A stretch of 64,000 nucleotides of DNA from NCBI RefSeq assembly GCF_018145655.1, contig NZ_JAGSSY010000002.1, positions 62,001 to 126,000 on the forward strand, written 5' to 3'. Of the stretch, positions 48,065 to 57,795 are shown piece by piece. The stretch comes from Campylobacter anatolicus. Lineage in GTDB: Bacteria; Campylobacterota; Campylobacteria; Campylobacterales; Campylobacteraceae. A program made the position numbers and the translations under genes. Positions within the stretch are counted from its first letter, which is position 1. Every line of letters begins with the position of its first letter. The notes under the pieces were generated by a model. It saw nothing but the letters and a program-made list of their open reading frames with translations. It did no database searches and was not told the DNA's origin.

Positions 48065-49906
48065 ATGGAGCTACTTGTAATATCGCTTTTTTCACCGCTT
48101 TTGAGTTTTGTCATTGCTGGAGCATTTTCGCATAGTCGTAAAAATTTAGTGCTTGGAGTGATCTGCTCGGCTCTTATTGTGCTTAGTATGATCTCATCGG
48201 TGATGTTAACGTGCATAGTTTTTGATGGCGTGGTAATGGATCTAAACTTAAAAAATTTTATAAGTTTAGGTGATCTTGATATAAATTTTAGCTTCACTAT
48301 CGATGCTGTGAGTGCTGTTATGATGTGCGTTGTAAGCGTCGTTTCGAGCGTAGTACATATCTATTCGGTCGGATATATGAGTAAAGATAGTGGGTATAAT
48401 CGCTACTTTAGCTATCTTGGACTTTTTGTATTTTGTATGATGTTTTTGGTTATGAGTGACAATTTTGTTGGGCTTTTTATCGGCTGGGAGGGTGTCGGAC
48501 TTAGCTCGTGGCTACTTATCGGTTTTTGGTATAAAAAATTTAGTGCAAATGTTGCAGCCAACGAAGCTTTTATAATGAATCGTATAGCCGATCTTGGTAT
48601 GTTGATAGGAATTTTTTGGATATTTTCTGAGTTTAATACGCTTAAATTTAATGAAATTTTTAGCTCCGTTAGCACTGTTAGCCAAACTTCACTAAATTTT
48701 ATCGCTATATTTTTATTTATCGGTGCGATGGGCAAAAGTGCTCAGTTTCCGTTTCATACTTGGCTTGCAAACGCGATGGAGGGTCCAACACCTGTTTCTG
48801 CTTTAATACACGCAGCGACAATGGTAACAGCTGGAGTTTATCTAGTGATCCGTGCAAATGCGATATTTTCACTAACGCCAGATATTTCACTTTTTATCTC
48901 GTATCTGGGTGCATTTGTCGCGATTTTTGCTGCATCGATTGCTTTAGTCCATACTGATCTAAAAAAGATCATCGCCTATTCCACACTTTCTCAGCTTGGT
49001 TATATGTTTGTTGCAGCTGGGCTAGGAGCTTATATTGTTGCATTATTTCACCTTTTTACACATGCATTTTTCAAGTCGTTGCTATTTTTGGGAGCTGGAA
49101 ATGTCATGCATGCAATGAATGATGAACTAGATATCAAAAAAATGGGCGGACTTTATAAATTTATGAAGCCGACAGCCATTTTGATGATGATAGGCTCGGT
49201 TGCTTTGGCTGGATTTTACCCATTTGCTGGATTTTATTCAAAAGATAAAATTTTAGAATTTGCTTTTTTGCAAAGTCATTTTGTGATTTATGCTATGCTT
49301 TTTATGGGTGCAATTATGACAGCGTTTTATAGTTTTAGACTTATTATGCTTGTATTTTTTGGTAAGAGTAAATTCGTTCATCATCCGCACGAAGCAAAGC
49401 TATTTATGCTTTATGCTATGAGTATTTTGGCATTTTTTGCTATCGTGGCTGGTTGGTTTTGGGGCGGATTTTACAATATGACATCTATGGTTTTGCCTAA
49501 GGTAGACGATCATCTTTCGCATACGACAGAGATTGTTTTAATTGCTGCTACACTTTTGTTTATTACGCTCTCTACGGCATTTGCGATATTTGCTTATAAA
49601 AAAGGAATTTTTAGTGAGAGGATTGAAAACCTTAAAATTTATAAAATTTTAATAAATAACTATTTTATCCCACAAATTTATTATAAGTTTATTATAAAAA
49701 ATTACGTGAGATTAGCTCAAATTTGCAAAAAAATTGATGAGCTTATTGTCGATAGGAGCGTTGATAGTATAGCAACTATGTTAAATTTTATCGCCTTAAA
49801 AACAAACAAAATGCAAAGTGGAGATCTTTCGATGATGTTACGGCTTATGGTCGTGGGATTTGCGATACTTTTAGGCTTGATATTTTTGCTTAAAGGGGTT
49901 CGCTGA
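48065..49906 (+). CDS. nuoL: Complex I antiporter-like subunit NuoL
   Basis: 613 residues, about 16 membrane helices including the long lateral helix at the C-terminus. The pump signature is GWEGVGLSSWLLIGFW and the conserved Lys region is AMEGPTPVSALIHAATMVTA. It starts 1 bp after nuoK and overlaps nuoM by 1 bp (TGATG). Confidence 0.96.
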   Translation: MELLVISLFSPLLSFVIAGAFSHSRKNLVLGVICSALIVLSMISSVMLTCIVFDGVVMDLNLKNFISLGDLDINFSFTIDAVSAVMMCVVSVVSSVVHIYSVGYMSKDSGYNRYFSYLGLFVFCMMFLVMSDNFVGLFIGWEGVGLSSWLLIGFWYKKFSANVAANEAFIMNRIADLGMLIGIFWIFSEFNTLKFNEIFSSVSTVSQTSLNFIAIFLFIGAMGKSAQFPFHTWLANAMEGPTPVSALIHAATMVTAGVYLVIRANAIFSLTPDISLFISYLGAFVAIFAASIALVHTDLKKIIAYSTLSQLGYMFVAAGLGAYIVALFHLFTHAFFKSLLFLGAGNVMHAMNDELDIKKMGGLYKFMKPTAILMMIGSVALAGFYPFAGFYSKDKILEFAFLQSHFVIYAMLFMGAIMTAFYSFRLIMLVFFGKSKFVHHPHEAKLFMLYAMSILAFFAIVAGWFWGGFYNMTSMVLPKVDDHLSHTTEIVLIAATLLFITLSTAFAIFAYKKGIFSERIENLKIYKILINNYFIPQIYYKFIIKNYVRLAQICKKIDELIVDRSVDSIATMLNFIALKTNKMQSGDLSMMLRLMVVGFAILLGLIFLLKGVR

Positions 49907-51420
49907 TGCTTACACTTTTGATATTTTTTCCAGCTATTGGTGCTATACTTGGCTTTTTGATAGAGCAAAATAGTATTAAACTTTATGGTGCGATGATCGC
50001 TTTTATAGAGCTTATTTTAGCTATTGTGCTATGTTTTGGAATTGATTTTGATATACCGTTTTCGTTTTTATATCAGATAAGAATTATACCAAATATCGGC
50101 GTAAACTATATTGTAGGCGTCGATGGTGTATCGGCACTTTTGATTGCGATGAGTGCATTTATGAGTTTTATCGCTATCGTGACTGTGCAGGCAGAACAAA
50201 ATTTAAAAAATTTAATCATTAGTGTTTTATTTTTAGAGATGACGATGATGAGTGTTTTTGCTAGTTTGGACGCGGTAGTATTTTATATGTTTTGGGAGCT
50301 TAGTCTACTTCCTATGCTCTATATCATCGGTGCTTGGGGTAGTGGAAGACGAATTTATGCGGCGATTAAATTTTTTATATATACGTTTTTTGGCTCAGTT
50401 TTTATGCTTGTTGGGCTTATATTTATGGCGTATCTACATTTTAAAGCAACTGGTGCATTAAGCTTTAGTTTGATTGATTGGTATAAATTGCCTTTAGAAT
50501 TTAATACTCAAATTTGGCTATTTTTAGCATTTGCATTTGCATTTGCAGTTAAAACGCCGATGTTTCCATTTCACACGTGGTTGCCTTACGCACACGGACA
50601 AGCTCCGACTATAGGCTCGGTATTGCTTGCTGCGGTTCTGCTTAAAATGGGTACTTACGGCTTTGTACGTTTTTCGTTACCGCTTTTCCCTGATGCAAGT
50701 TTGTATCTAACAAATTTTATCTGTATTTTAGCGGTTATTATGGTTATTTATACTGCACTTGTCGCATTCGCACAAGATGACATGAAGCAAGTCATTGCGT
50801 ATAGCTCGATATCTCATATGGGTGTCGTAGTGCTTGGGATATTTTCACTAAATTTGATAGGCATAAGTGGCTCAGTATTTTTTATGATTAGCCATGGTAT
50901 CGTTAGTGGTGCATTATTTTTACTCGTTGGTATGATATATGATAGATGTCACACGAAACTCATCGGCGAGTTTGGTGGGCTTTCACAAGTTATGCCTAGA
51001 TATGCTCTTATATTTGCCATCGTTATGCTAGGCTCTATTGGTTTGCCACTTACTATTGGCTTTGTGGGCGAGTTTTTAAGTCTAATTGGTGTCTTTAAAT
51101 TTAGCAAAATTTTTGCATTTTTTGGTGGAGTTGGTATTATAGTTGGAGCTATTTATATGCTTAGTCTTTATATGCGAGTATTTTTTGGTGAGTGTAAAAA
51201 TGAAAAAAACTTAGCTCTAAATGATCTAAATTTAAAAGAAGTTTTGTCTATCGTGCCACTTTGTTTGCTTATCATTGCACTTGGAATTTGTCCAAATTTA
51301 GCTTTAAAGCCTATCGAAAATGGTGTAGAAAATATAATAAATTTAATGCAAAAGCGTGCAGTTGGAATAGAGACTAAAAATATACTTTCAAACTTAAATC
51401 AAGGGCAAAAAGATGAATGA
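49906..51420 (+). CDS. nuoM: Complex I antiporter-like subunit NuoM
   Basis: 504 residues, about 14 membrane helices. The key Glu is in FYMFWELSLLPMLYIIG, and the Lys-bearing segments are KTPMFPFHTWLPYAHGQAPT and AYSSISHMG. One of the three proton channels. Confidence 0.96.
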   Translation: MLTLLIFFPAIGAILGFLIEQNSIKLYGAMIAFIELILAIVLCFGIDFDIPFSFLYQIRIIPNIGVNYIVGVDGVSALLIAMSAFMSFIAIVTVQAEQNLKNLIISVLFLEMTMMSVFASLDAVVFYMFWELSLLPMLYIIGAWGSGRRIYAAIKFFIYTFFGSVFMLVGLIFMAYLHFKATGALSFSLIDWYKLPLEFNTQIWLFLAFAFAFAVKTPMFPFHTWLPYAHGQAPTIGSVLLAAVLLKMGTYGFVRFSLPLFPDASLYLTNFICILAVIMVIYTALVAFAQDDMKQVIAYSSISHMGVVVLGIFSLNLIGISGSVFFMISHGIVSGALFLLVGMIYDRCHTKLIGEFGGLSQVMPRYALIFAIVMLGSIGLPLTIGFVGEFLSLIGVFKFSKIFAFFGGVGIIVGAIYMLSLYMRVFFGECKNEKNLALNDLNLKEVLSIVPLCLLIIALGICPNLALKPIENGVENIINLMQKRAVGIETKNILSNLNQGQKDE

Positions 51421-52903
51421 ATTAACTATTTTAAACTTAAAACAGCTCTCATTTGCATCTATCTCTCCTATGCTTTCGCTCATCGTTTTTGCACTATTTA
51501 TCCTTTGTGTTGGAGTGGCAAAAAAAGATCTTTCGCGGAGATTTTATTCGGTATTTTGTATCATTGCTATATCGATCAATGTTGGCTTGGTGCTCGATTT
51601 TAATGGACTTAGCAGTAGCTTTTTTGATATGCTTTTAATAGATGGCATAGCTATTATTTCGCAACTTATCATACTTCTTGCCTCATCGCTTTTTATACCA
51701 CTTGCACTTAGCTCAAAAGAGTATTTTGAGTATAAGATCGCCGAGTATTACGCACTATTTTTGTTTATGTTGGCTGGATTTGAGTTTATGGTGAGTTCAA
51801 ATAACTTGCTCGTCATTTTCATCGGACTTGAGACTAGCTCACTTGCACTTTATACTATCATCGCACTACATAACAAAGTCAAAAGTGTGGAGGCAGCACT
51901 TAAATATTTTACGATGGGATCGCTCTCGGCTGGATTTTTCTCATTTGGTATGGCGATGTTTTATCTGGTTTGTGGCTCTATAGACATAGCCTACATTGGG
52001 GCAACGATAGCAAATTTAAATTTATCCGATAATATCATCGTCTTGTTTGGATGCGTTTTTATCGCATCTGCGATCGGCTTTAAGCTTTCGCTTATACCTT
52101 TTCACACTTGGGTGCCGGACGTTTATGAGGGTTCAAATGCACCACTTGCTGGATATATGTCGATCGTGCCAAAGGTCGCTGGATTTATCGTGGCTATGCG
52201 ATTTTTTGAGATGCTTAGTAGCTCGGGACTTGCGTGGGTGCAAGACATACTTTATATAGTTGCGGTCGCTACAATGAGTATTGCAAACATAATGGCACTA
52301 GTGCAAAGAGATGTTAAGCGAATGTTAGCATTTAGTTCAATTGCTCACGCTGGTGTCGTGCTTTGTGCCCTTGTGGTGGGCGATAGTAATGCAAATATCG
52401 CACTATTTTTTTACTGGATAATGTTTGTTTTTGCAAATTTAGGGGCGTTTTCTATGCTTTGGGTTGCAAGGTGCGATGATATAGTCTGCTTTGATAAGCG
52501 ATTTAAACATCCATATGAGAAATTTGCTGGTATTGTTAAATTTTTACCAAGTTACGCAGTCATAATGGCGATATTTATGATAGCATTGGCTGGCATTCCG
52601 CCATTTAGCGTATTTTGGGGCAAGATGCTGTTGCTTAACTCACTTATAAGCTCAGGCTTTATCATCCTTGCGATCATTGTGATGATAAACTCTGCCATTG
52701 CGATATATTACTATACAAAACTCATTGTTTTTATGTTTTTAAAAGAACCTATTGTAACGGATAAAAGTCTATATACAGCAAATGTCTCGATGGCACTTAA
52801 AGTTATTGTCGGTTTTGCTGTAGTTGGGACTATGTTTGCATTTTTATTTGGCGGTGTTTTGATTGAGTATATTGGTTATTTTGTCCATGCATCTGGATTT
52901 TGA
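51413..52903 (+). CDS. nuoN: Complex I antiporter-like subunit NuoN
   Basis: 496 residues, about 14 membrane helices. Motifs are IFIGLETSSLALYTIIAL, IPFHTWVPDVYEGSNAP and MLAFSSIAHAG. Last nuo gene; overlaps nuoM by 8 bp. pflA begins 36 bp later. Confidence 0.96.
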   Translation: MNELTILNLKQLSFASISPMLSLIVFALFILCVGVAKKDLSRRFYSVFCIIAISINVGLVLDFNGLSSSFFDMLLIDGIAIISQLIILLASSLFIPLALSSKEYFEYKIAEYYALFLFMLAGFEFMVSSNNLLVIFIGLETSSLALYTIIALHNKVKSVEAALKYFTMGSLSAGFFSFGMAMFYLVCGSIDIAYIGATIANLNLSDNIIVLFGCVFIASAIGFKLSLIPFHTWVPDVYEGSNAPLAGYMSIVPKVAGFIVAMRFFEMLSSSGLAWVQDILYIVAVATMSIANIMALVQRDVKRMLAFSSIAHAGVVLCALVVGDSNANIALFFYWIMFVFANLGAFSMLWVARCDDIVCFDKRFKHPYEKFAGIVKFLPSYAVIMAIFMIALAGIPPFSVFWGKMLLLNSLISSGFIILAIIVMINSAIAIYYYTKLIVFMFLKEPIVTDKSLYTANVSMALKVIVGFAVVGTMFAFLFGGVLIEYIGYFVHASGF

Positions 52904-52927
52904 ATTTAAAAATGGCTAAAAGTTGGT

Positions 52928-52933
52928 TATAAT
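52928..52933 (+). promoter_or_regulatory. -10 box immediately before pflA
   Basis: TATAAT in TTGGTTATAATACC, ending only 6 bp before the pflA ATG. If used, transcription would begin at or next to the ATG, giving a leaderless message; no Shine-Dalgarno sequence is visible. Confidence 0.55.
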
Positions 52934-52939
52934 ACCAAT

Positions 52940-55309
52940 ATGAAAAAGGCGTTATTTATCCTATTTTTACCGATTTTTTTATTAGCTTTTAATTTAAGCT
53001 TAAATAGTGGTATAGAAAACAATAAACCATATAGCGTGTTGCATCTAAGTGATGATAATGAGTTTGAGTGTGTAGAACAAATTTTAGCTTATGATACAAA
53101 GCGATACGTTTGTATGCTAGATGATGGTGCTTTACCACATATAGATGATACTATACTCCCGCTTATGGATATAAAATACAAAAAACAAGATGGTAAGCTT
53201 TTCATCATTATTATGCCAAAGGCTTACTCGCGGATATTAAATATCCCGGTTGAGCTTTATAACTCTAAAAGCGTTTATCGCTCAAGTGGGACTATATCAA
53301 AACATTTTAGTATAGTGATAGATCAAAATTTACCAGAATTTGATGTTAAAAGACCAAGTGGATTAAATTTTGCACCTGAGTTTTTTGATATGCTTTATCC
53401 TAGCATTGGGGCTTTAGATCTAAACCATTCACCTATTGAAGGGATGGACAGCAATGATATTGATTTGTATATAAATATAAAACAAGCTTACGATCGTGGA
53501 ATGTATCCATCAGTAGTTAATGATACTCAAATAGCGATTTCACGGCATCCACAGAGTATATTTGCTAGTGAATTTTTACTTTACCGACTTAGAGCATTAG
53601 ATCAAATTTTTACTCAAATGGAGAGTTTTGAAGAGATTACGCCAAATGATGTTTCAAGCGAGGGTAGGGTGTGGATACGTAAATTCCCATCTGATGAAAA
53701 CTATCCAGAGGTCGTATCTATAATAATCCGAGCCTACTTAAAAGAGAGCATACAAAGTGATGCAAAATATATGCTAGATATACTTTTAAGTGAATATCCT
53801 AGCTCTAAATTTAGCAAGATTGCCCAGCTTGACTATGCTGATTTTAGCTATAAAAATGGCAAGATCAAAGAGGCGGTAAAAATTTATGAAGATGTGCTTT
53901 ACTCTAGCGATGATGTCAGTGTTGCATCGCGTGCAGCATTAGCTTTAGTAGGAGCAAATATCGATAAAGCAAAATTTGACGAAGCACGAATATTTTTGCT
54001 TAAAATTTTAAACGCAAATGAAAAATATTTAATGAATGACACCGCAAGAGCGATGAATCTAGCTTCGTTATTTACCACACAAAATATGTACGATGTCGCG
54101 GCTAAAATTTATGAGATAGTTGTTAATAATAGCGATAAACGTAACGAATTTTATGAATCAGCACTGAAAAATATCGGTATAAATTTAGCCAAGTTAAAGG
54201 ATACAAATAGAGCCTATGAGTATCTAAAACGCTATGAAAGCGAGTATAAATACGGCGAATATATCGCTGAGGTTGACTCGGCTATGGATGCACTATTTTT
54301 TGAGCTTGATGAGAGCAATTCAACCAAGCTTCACGAGCATTATGTTGCATTAATGGAAAAATATGGCAATGCAGATATCGGTAAAAAGGCACTTGTGAGC
54401 GAAATGGAGTTAAATTTAAAAGAGAGAAAATACCGCAAAGTACTTGATTATACCGACCGCGTAAAAGATCTAAATATTAGCGAAGCGATGAGTTACTTAA
54501 ATAGTGCTGCTTTTGAACTTGCAAATGAGGGCTTTCGTGCTGATGACTGTCAGATCGTTATAAATTTGCTCGAACATTATGATGTTAATAAGCCCGCTTT
54601 ACCACAGTTTAAGCTATTTAACTGCTATTTTCGTACAGCACGATATGACGCGGCTCTTGAACTAGCAAAAGCTCACTTAAAGGATGAAAATCTCGAAGAT
54701 CGCGTCGAGTGGCTGGTAAATTTAAGTAAAATTTTATATCAGCAACGAGACTACATAGCGACTATAAATGCTGCAAATGACGCACTTTCGCTGGGAGCTA
54801 GTGTCGAGCATAGCGACCCAACGCCAGTACTTTTTGATAGATTTTATTCATTGCTTAAGCTTGATCGTTTTAGCGAAGCTATCGCAACGTTAAGTGCGAT
54901 AGAACAACTACGCGGACGTGACTTTAAGATCATAGAAGCCTATAACGCTTTAAGCGAATATGCTTATACTAAAAATGATTTTGCTAACACAAGTACCTAC
55001 GCTAAAAAGGCTTTAGAATTGCAAACTCGTGTCAAGATCGATACATTTTCTCCAAAGCTAAATATACTCTACGCAACGGCATTACTTAAGATAGATAGTG
55101 TAAATGAAGCCCTTGATGAGATGAAATACGTCCTAAATATGCGTCTAAAACCAGAAGATCGTCTTCGATCACTTGGGCTGATAGCTGACATTTATATACG
55201 TCTAAAACGTTTAGATCTTGCCAAAGAACATTTAAGTGAGTGTGTGAGGTCAAATTTCGTAAGCCCATATAAAGCAATATGTGAGCAACGGCTTAAACTA
55301 CTTGATTGA
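52940..55309 (+). CDS. pflA: Paralysed-flagella protein PflA (TPR-rich motor disc protein)
   Basis: 789 residues. A signal peptide (MKKALFILFLPIFLLAFNLS) is followed by a beta-rich N-terminal region and a long series of TPR-like helical pairs (residues ~175-780, with segments such as ASEFLLYRLRAL, YKNGKIKEAVKIYEDVL and RLDLAKEHLSECV). In C. jejuni PflA and PflB build the medial disc of the periplasmic flagellar motor scaffold that supports a wide stator ring, and mutants make non-rotating flagella. The adjacency to nuoN is conserved from memory (Cj1566-Cj1565). Confidence 0.9.
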   Translation: MKKALFILFLPIFLLAFNLSLNSGIENNKPYSVLHLSDDNEFECVEQILAYDTKRYVCMLDDGALPHIDDTILPLMDIKYKKQDGKLFIIIMPKAYSRILNIPVELYNSKSVYRSSGTISKHFSIVIDQNLPEFDVKRPSGLNFAPEFFDMLYPSIGALDLNHSPIEGMDSNDIDLYINIKQAYDRGMYPSVVNDTQIAISRHPQSIFASEFLLYRLRALDQIFTQMESFEEITPNDVSSEGRVWIRKFPSDENYPEVVSIIIRAYLKESIQSDAKYMLDILLSEYPSSKFSKIAQLDYADFSYKNGKIKEAVKIYEDVLYSSDDVSVASRAALALVGANIDKAKFDEARIFLLKILNANEKYLMNDTARAMNLASLFTTQNMYDVAAKIYEIVVNNSDKRNEFYESALKNIGINLAKLKDTNRAYEYLKRYESEYKYGEYIAEVDSAMDALFFELDESNSTKLHEHYVALMEKYGNADIGKKALVSEMELNLKERKYRKVLDYTDRVKDLNISEAMSYLNSAAFELANEGFRADDCQIVINLLEHYDVNKPALPQFKLFNCYFRTARYDAALELAKAHLKDENLEDRVEWLVNLSKILYQQRDYIATINAANDALSLGASVEHSDPTPVLFDRFYSLLKLDRFSEAIATLSAIEQLRGRDFKIIEAYNALSEYAYTKNDFANTSTYAKKALELQTRVKIDTFSPKLNILYATALLKIDSVNEALDEMKYVLNMRLKPEDRLRSLGLIADIYIRLKRLDLAKEHLSECVRSNFVSPYKAICEQRLKLLD

Positions 55310-55475
55310 TAGTTTGTGTTCAAAATTTAACGTTCTAATTTTTAATAATCTATGAATATTTTAAACTATTAGTAGCTAAAAGCGTATAGTATGAAGTAAA
55401 AATATAGTTGTTAGTTTGTAACGAAGCAATGAATACAACTCTTTATTAAGTAAGTTTTAAAAAACGTTACAAAGT

Positions 55476-55499
55476 CAAAAGTTTAAAATTAAACTTTTG
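55476..55499. terminator. Hairpin between pflA and miaA
   Basis: Perfect 10-bp stem CAAAAGTTTA / TAAACTTTTG with a 4-nt loop, in the 259-bp gap between converging genes. The rest of the gap is AT-rich without other signals. Confidence 0.55.
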
Positions 55500-55568
55500 T
55501 ATCTCAATAAAAAACTTAAAGTAGTGCGTAAATATATTCATTAAACAAGCAAGTAAAATTTTAAAAAT

Positions 55569-56462
55569 CTACAAAGCAGATATGAACGCTCTCACGGCAT
55601 TTTCACACTCGCTTAGTGAGCCTATAAATTTATCACTAAACTGAGAGCGGTTAAATGTGCGTTGGCGTTTAGCTAGTTGGCAAGTGTGCGTAGCGATGAG
55701 AGATTTTAGCTCATTTAAATCAGTGCCATTTTTACAAATCTCTCCACGTAAAAACTCACCGCACTCTTTAAGCCCGATAGACCTCATCGCGTTTAGCGAC
55801 TTGTCGTATCGCTTAAATAAAAACTTAGCTTCATCAAGTAGTCCAGACTCAAACATCTCATCTGTCCGCTTCTTTATACGCTCCCTTATCTCGTTAACAT
55901 CCCATAAAATTTCAAATATTTTAAGATTTTTTATAAGTGGTTCTTGCGTATTTTTTTTTAACCAACGGCTTGGAGTAGATCCACTAAATTTATAAATTTG
56001 ATACCATTTTTCAAGTCTGTAGCTATCGTTTTGACTAAATTTATAAGCATACTCAGGATCGTGTGATAAAACAATGTCATAAATTTCAGCATTGCTTAAA
56101 TTTATTTCACACTTTGGCACATCAGGTGTAAGTCCATTAAGCAATGAACGCAAGTAAAAACCACTACCGCCTGTGATGATGAGTGGACATGCCAAATTTT
56201 TAGCGTATGCGTAGGCACGTTTATAAATTTCAAAAAACATCCCAACGCTAAAATTTTCATCTGGATAAATTTCATCTATACCAAAATGCTTTACGCTTTC
56301 TAGCTCCACACGGCTTGGTTTGGCACTTGCTATGTCTATGAGCTTGTAAAGTGCGAGTGAGTCAAGGCTTAGCACTACGCCACCAAATTCTTGGGCGATA
56401 CGTAGAGCTAGGGCTGACTTGCCGCTTGCTGTTGTGCCTATGATTGCAAACTCACAGAACAT
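55569..56462 (-). CDS. miaA: tRNA dimethylallyltransferase
   Basis: 297 residues from the chosen start. P-loop GTTASGKS is near residues 8-15, with LDSLALYKLIDIASAKPS and the C-terminal KRQRTFNRSQF. It prenylates A37 of tRNAs reading UNN codons, using DMAPP. The frame is open 18 codons upstream, but ATG at 56462 with AAAGGA ~10 bp before it gives the standard N-terminus. It follows the flavoenzyme gene by 13 bp on the minus strand. Confidence 0.93.
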   Translation of the reverse strand: MFCEFAIIGTTASGKSALALRIAQEFGGVVLSLDSLALYKLIDIASAKPSRVELESVKHFGIDEIYPDENFSVGMFFEIYKRAYAYAKNLACPLIITGGSGFYLRSLLNGLTPDVPKCEINLSNAEIYDIVLSHDPEYAYKFSQNDSYRLEKWYQIYKFSGSTPSRWLKKNTQEPLIKNLKIFEILWDVNEIRERIKKRTDEMFESGLLDEAKFLFKRYDKSLNAMRSIGLKECGEFLRGEICKNGTDLNELKSLIATHTCQLAKRQRTFNRSQFSDKFIGSLSECENAVRAFISAL

Positions 56463-56475
56463 TAAAATCCGTCCT

Positions 56476-57696
56476 TTATCCTTGATAAAACCCACTAAAA
56501 AGTAGTAGTTCATCAACCTCAGCGTTTGTGAGATCTTGCATTACAAGTTCACTTAATATTCTCGCACAAGCTGGTGCAAAGCTAAGCCCTAACCACCCAT
56601 GTCCCATAGAAAATACTAAATTTTTATATGTTTTATCACGACCGATGAGCGGCATATCATTTGGTGTAATAGCTATGAAATTTGCCATATATCTTGGCTC
56701 ACGTAGCACGGAAGTCTCACAAAATGGCTTAAGCGTGTTTAGATAAGTATTTATCTTATCCATCTGCACGAGCGTGTTTATAGTACCAATTTGTAAATTT
56801 GAGATGATTCTTATACCATCGTTTGTAGGCTCTATTTTTATAAATTTATCTTTAAGTACGACCGGTTTTGCTGGGATTTGTCGCGTATCTAGCTTGATGT
56901 CAATGGTGTAAAACTTAGCTGGGATTTGATTAAGCTTTGTGCCTAAAGAGGTTGCTAGATCTGTATTTATGCCTGTTGCTAGGATAAAGGTGTTTGCTTC
57001 GTATTCGCCATTTCTACCTATAGCCTTTTTTATATTTGCTCCATTTGTTTTAAAAGATACAATCTCATCATTTATAAACTCAATGCCATATCCATTAAGC
57101 TCCATTTTTAAGGCTGTTATAAGCTCATGTGTATTTAGCTGTCCGTTGCGTTTTAAATTTATTATGCCTTTTATGTTTTGGCTGATTAGCCCAAGATTTT
57201 CTTTAGCATTTGTTATGTCTAGAACTTCTTGCGTTTTATCAGCGATTTTAGTGCATTCAAGATGTTTTTTAAAGCTTTGCTCATCGCTAAAAACTAGCAG
57301 ATGCCCATCTGTTTTTACAGATATCTCAGGATACTTTTGTGCTAGTTTATTATATGTTTCTAAGCTCTTTTTGCCAAATTTCTCAAATAAAATTTGCGAC
57401 TTTTTAATACGCTCACTGCTTATACTGAGACTAAATTTAGCCATCCATGTCCTAAAGCTTTCACTCACATTTGGTATTATGCTAAGTTCACAAGGGGATG
57501 AAAAAAGCCCCATAAATGAGCTACTTATCACACCTTCGTGAGCTAATGGCAAAGTGTTAAAGGCACTTAACAATCCGCAAGTCTGACTCTCATCTGTGTT
57601 TGTGTCAATGACTGCCACGTCAGCACCGCTAGCAGCTAACTCATAAGCGGTAAATAGCCCACTTATACCGCCACCTATTACGATTATTTGGCTCAT
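56476..57696 (-). CDS. FAD-dependent oxidoreductase, D-amino acid dehydrogenase-like (DadA family)
   Basis: 406 residues of the DAO fold. The N-terminal FAD site is IIVIGGGISGLFTAYELAAS, and the C-terminal GRDKTYKNLVFSMGHGWLG region matches the DadA family's substrate and FAD closing segment (GHGTLGW in DadA). It would oxidise D-amino acids such as D-Ala and pass electrons to the quinone pool. Substrate is not certain. It is upstream of miaA in the same operon and diverges from mqnP. Confidence 0.82.
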   Translation of the reverse strand: MSQIIVIGGGISGLFTAYELAASGADVAVIDTNTDESQTCGLLSAFNTLPLAHEGVISSSFMGLFSSPCELSIIPNVSESFRTWMAKFSLSISSERIKKSQILFEKFGKKSLETYNKLAQKYPEISVKTDGHLLVFSDEQSFKKHLECTKIADKTQEVLDITNAKENLGLISQNIKGIINLKRNGQLNTHELITALKMELNGYGIEFINDEIVSFKTNGANIKKAIGRNGEYEANTFILATGINTDLATSLGTKLNQIPAKFYTIDIKLDTRQIPAKPVVLKDKFIKIEPTNDGIRIISNLQIGTINTLVQMDKINTYLNTLKPFCETSVLREPRYMANFIAITPNDMPLIGRDKTYKNLVFSMGHGWLGLSFAPACARILSELVMQDLTNAEVDELLLFSGFYQG

Positions 57697-57795
57697 TTTT
57701 ATCCTTTTTGGTTTAAAATTTAGCCATTATAACAATATAAATTTAAATTTAAAGCAAAAGATTGTAAAATGATTAAAATCACAAATGGATAAGAT

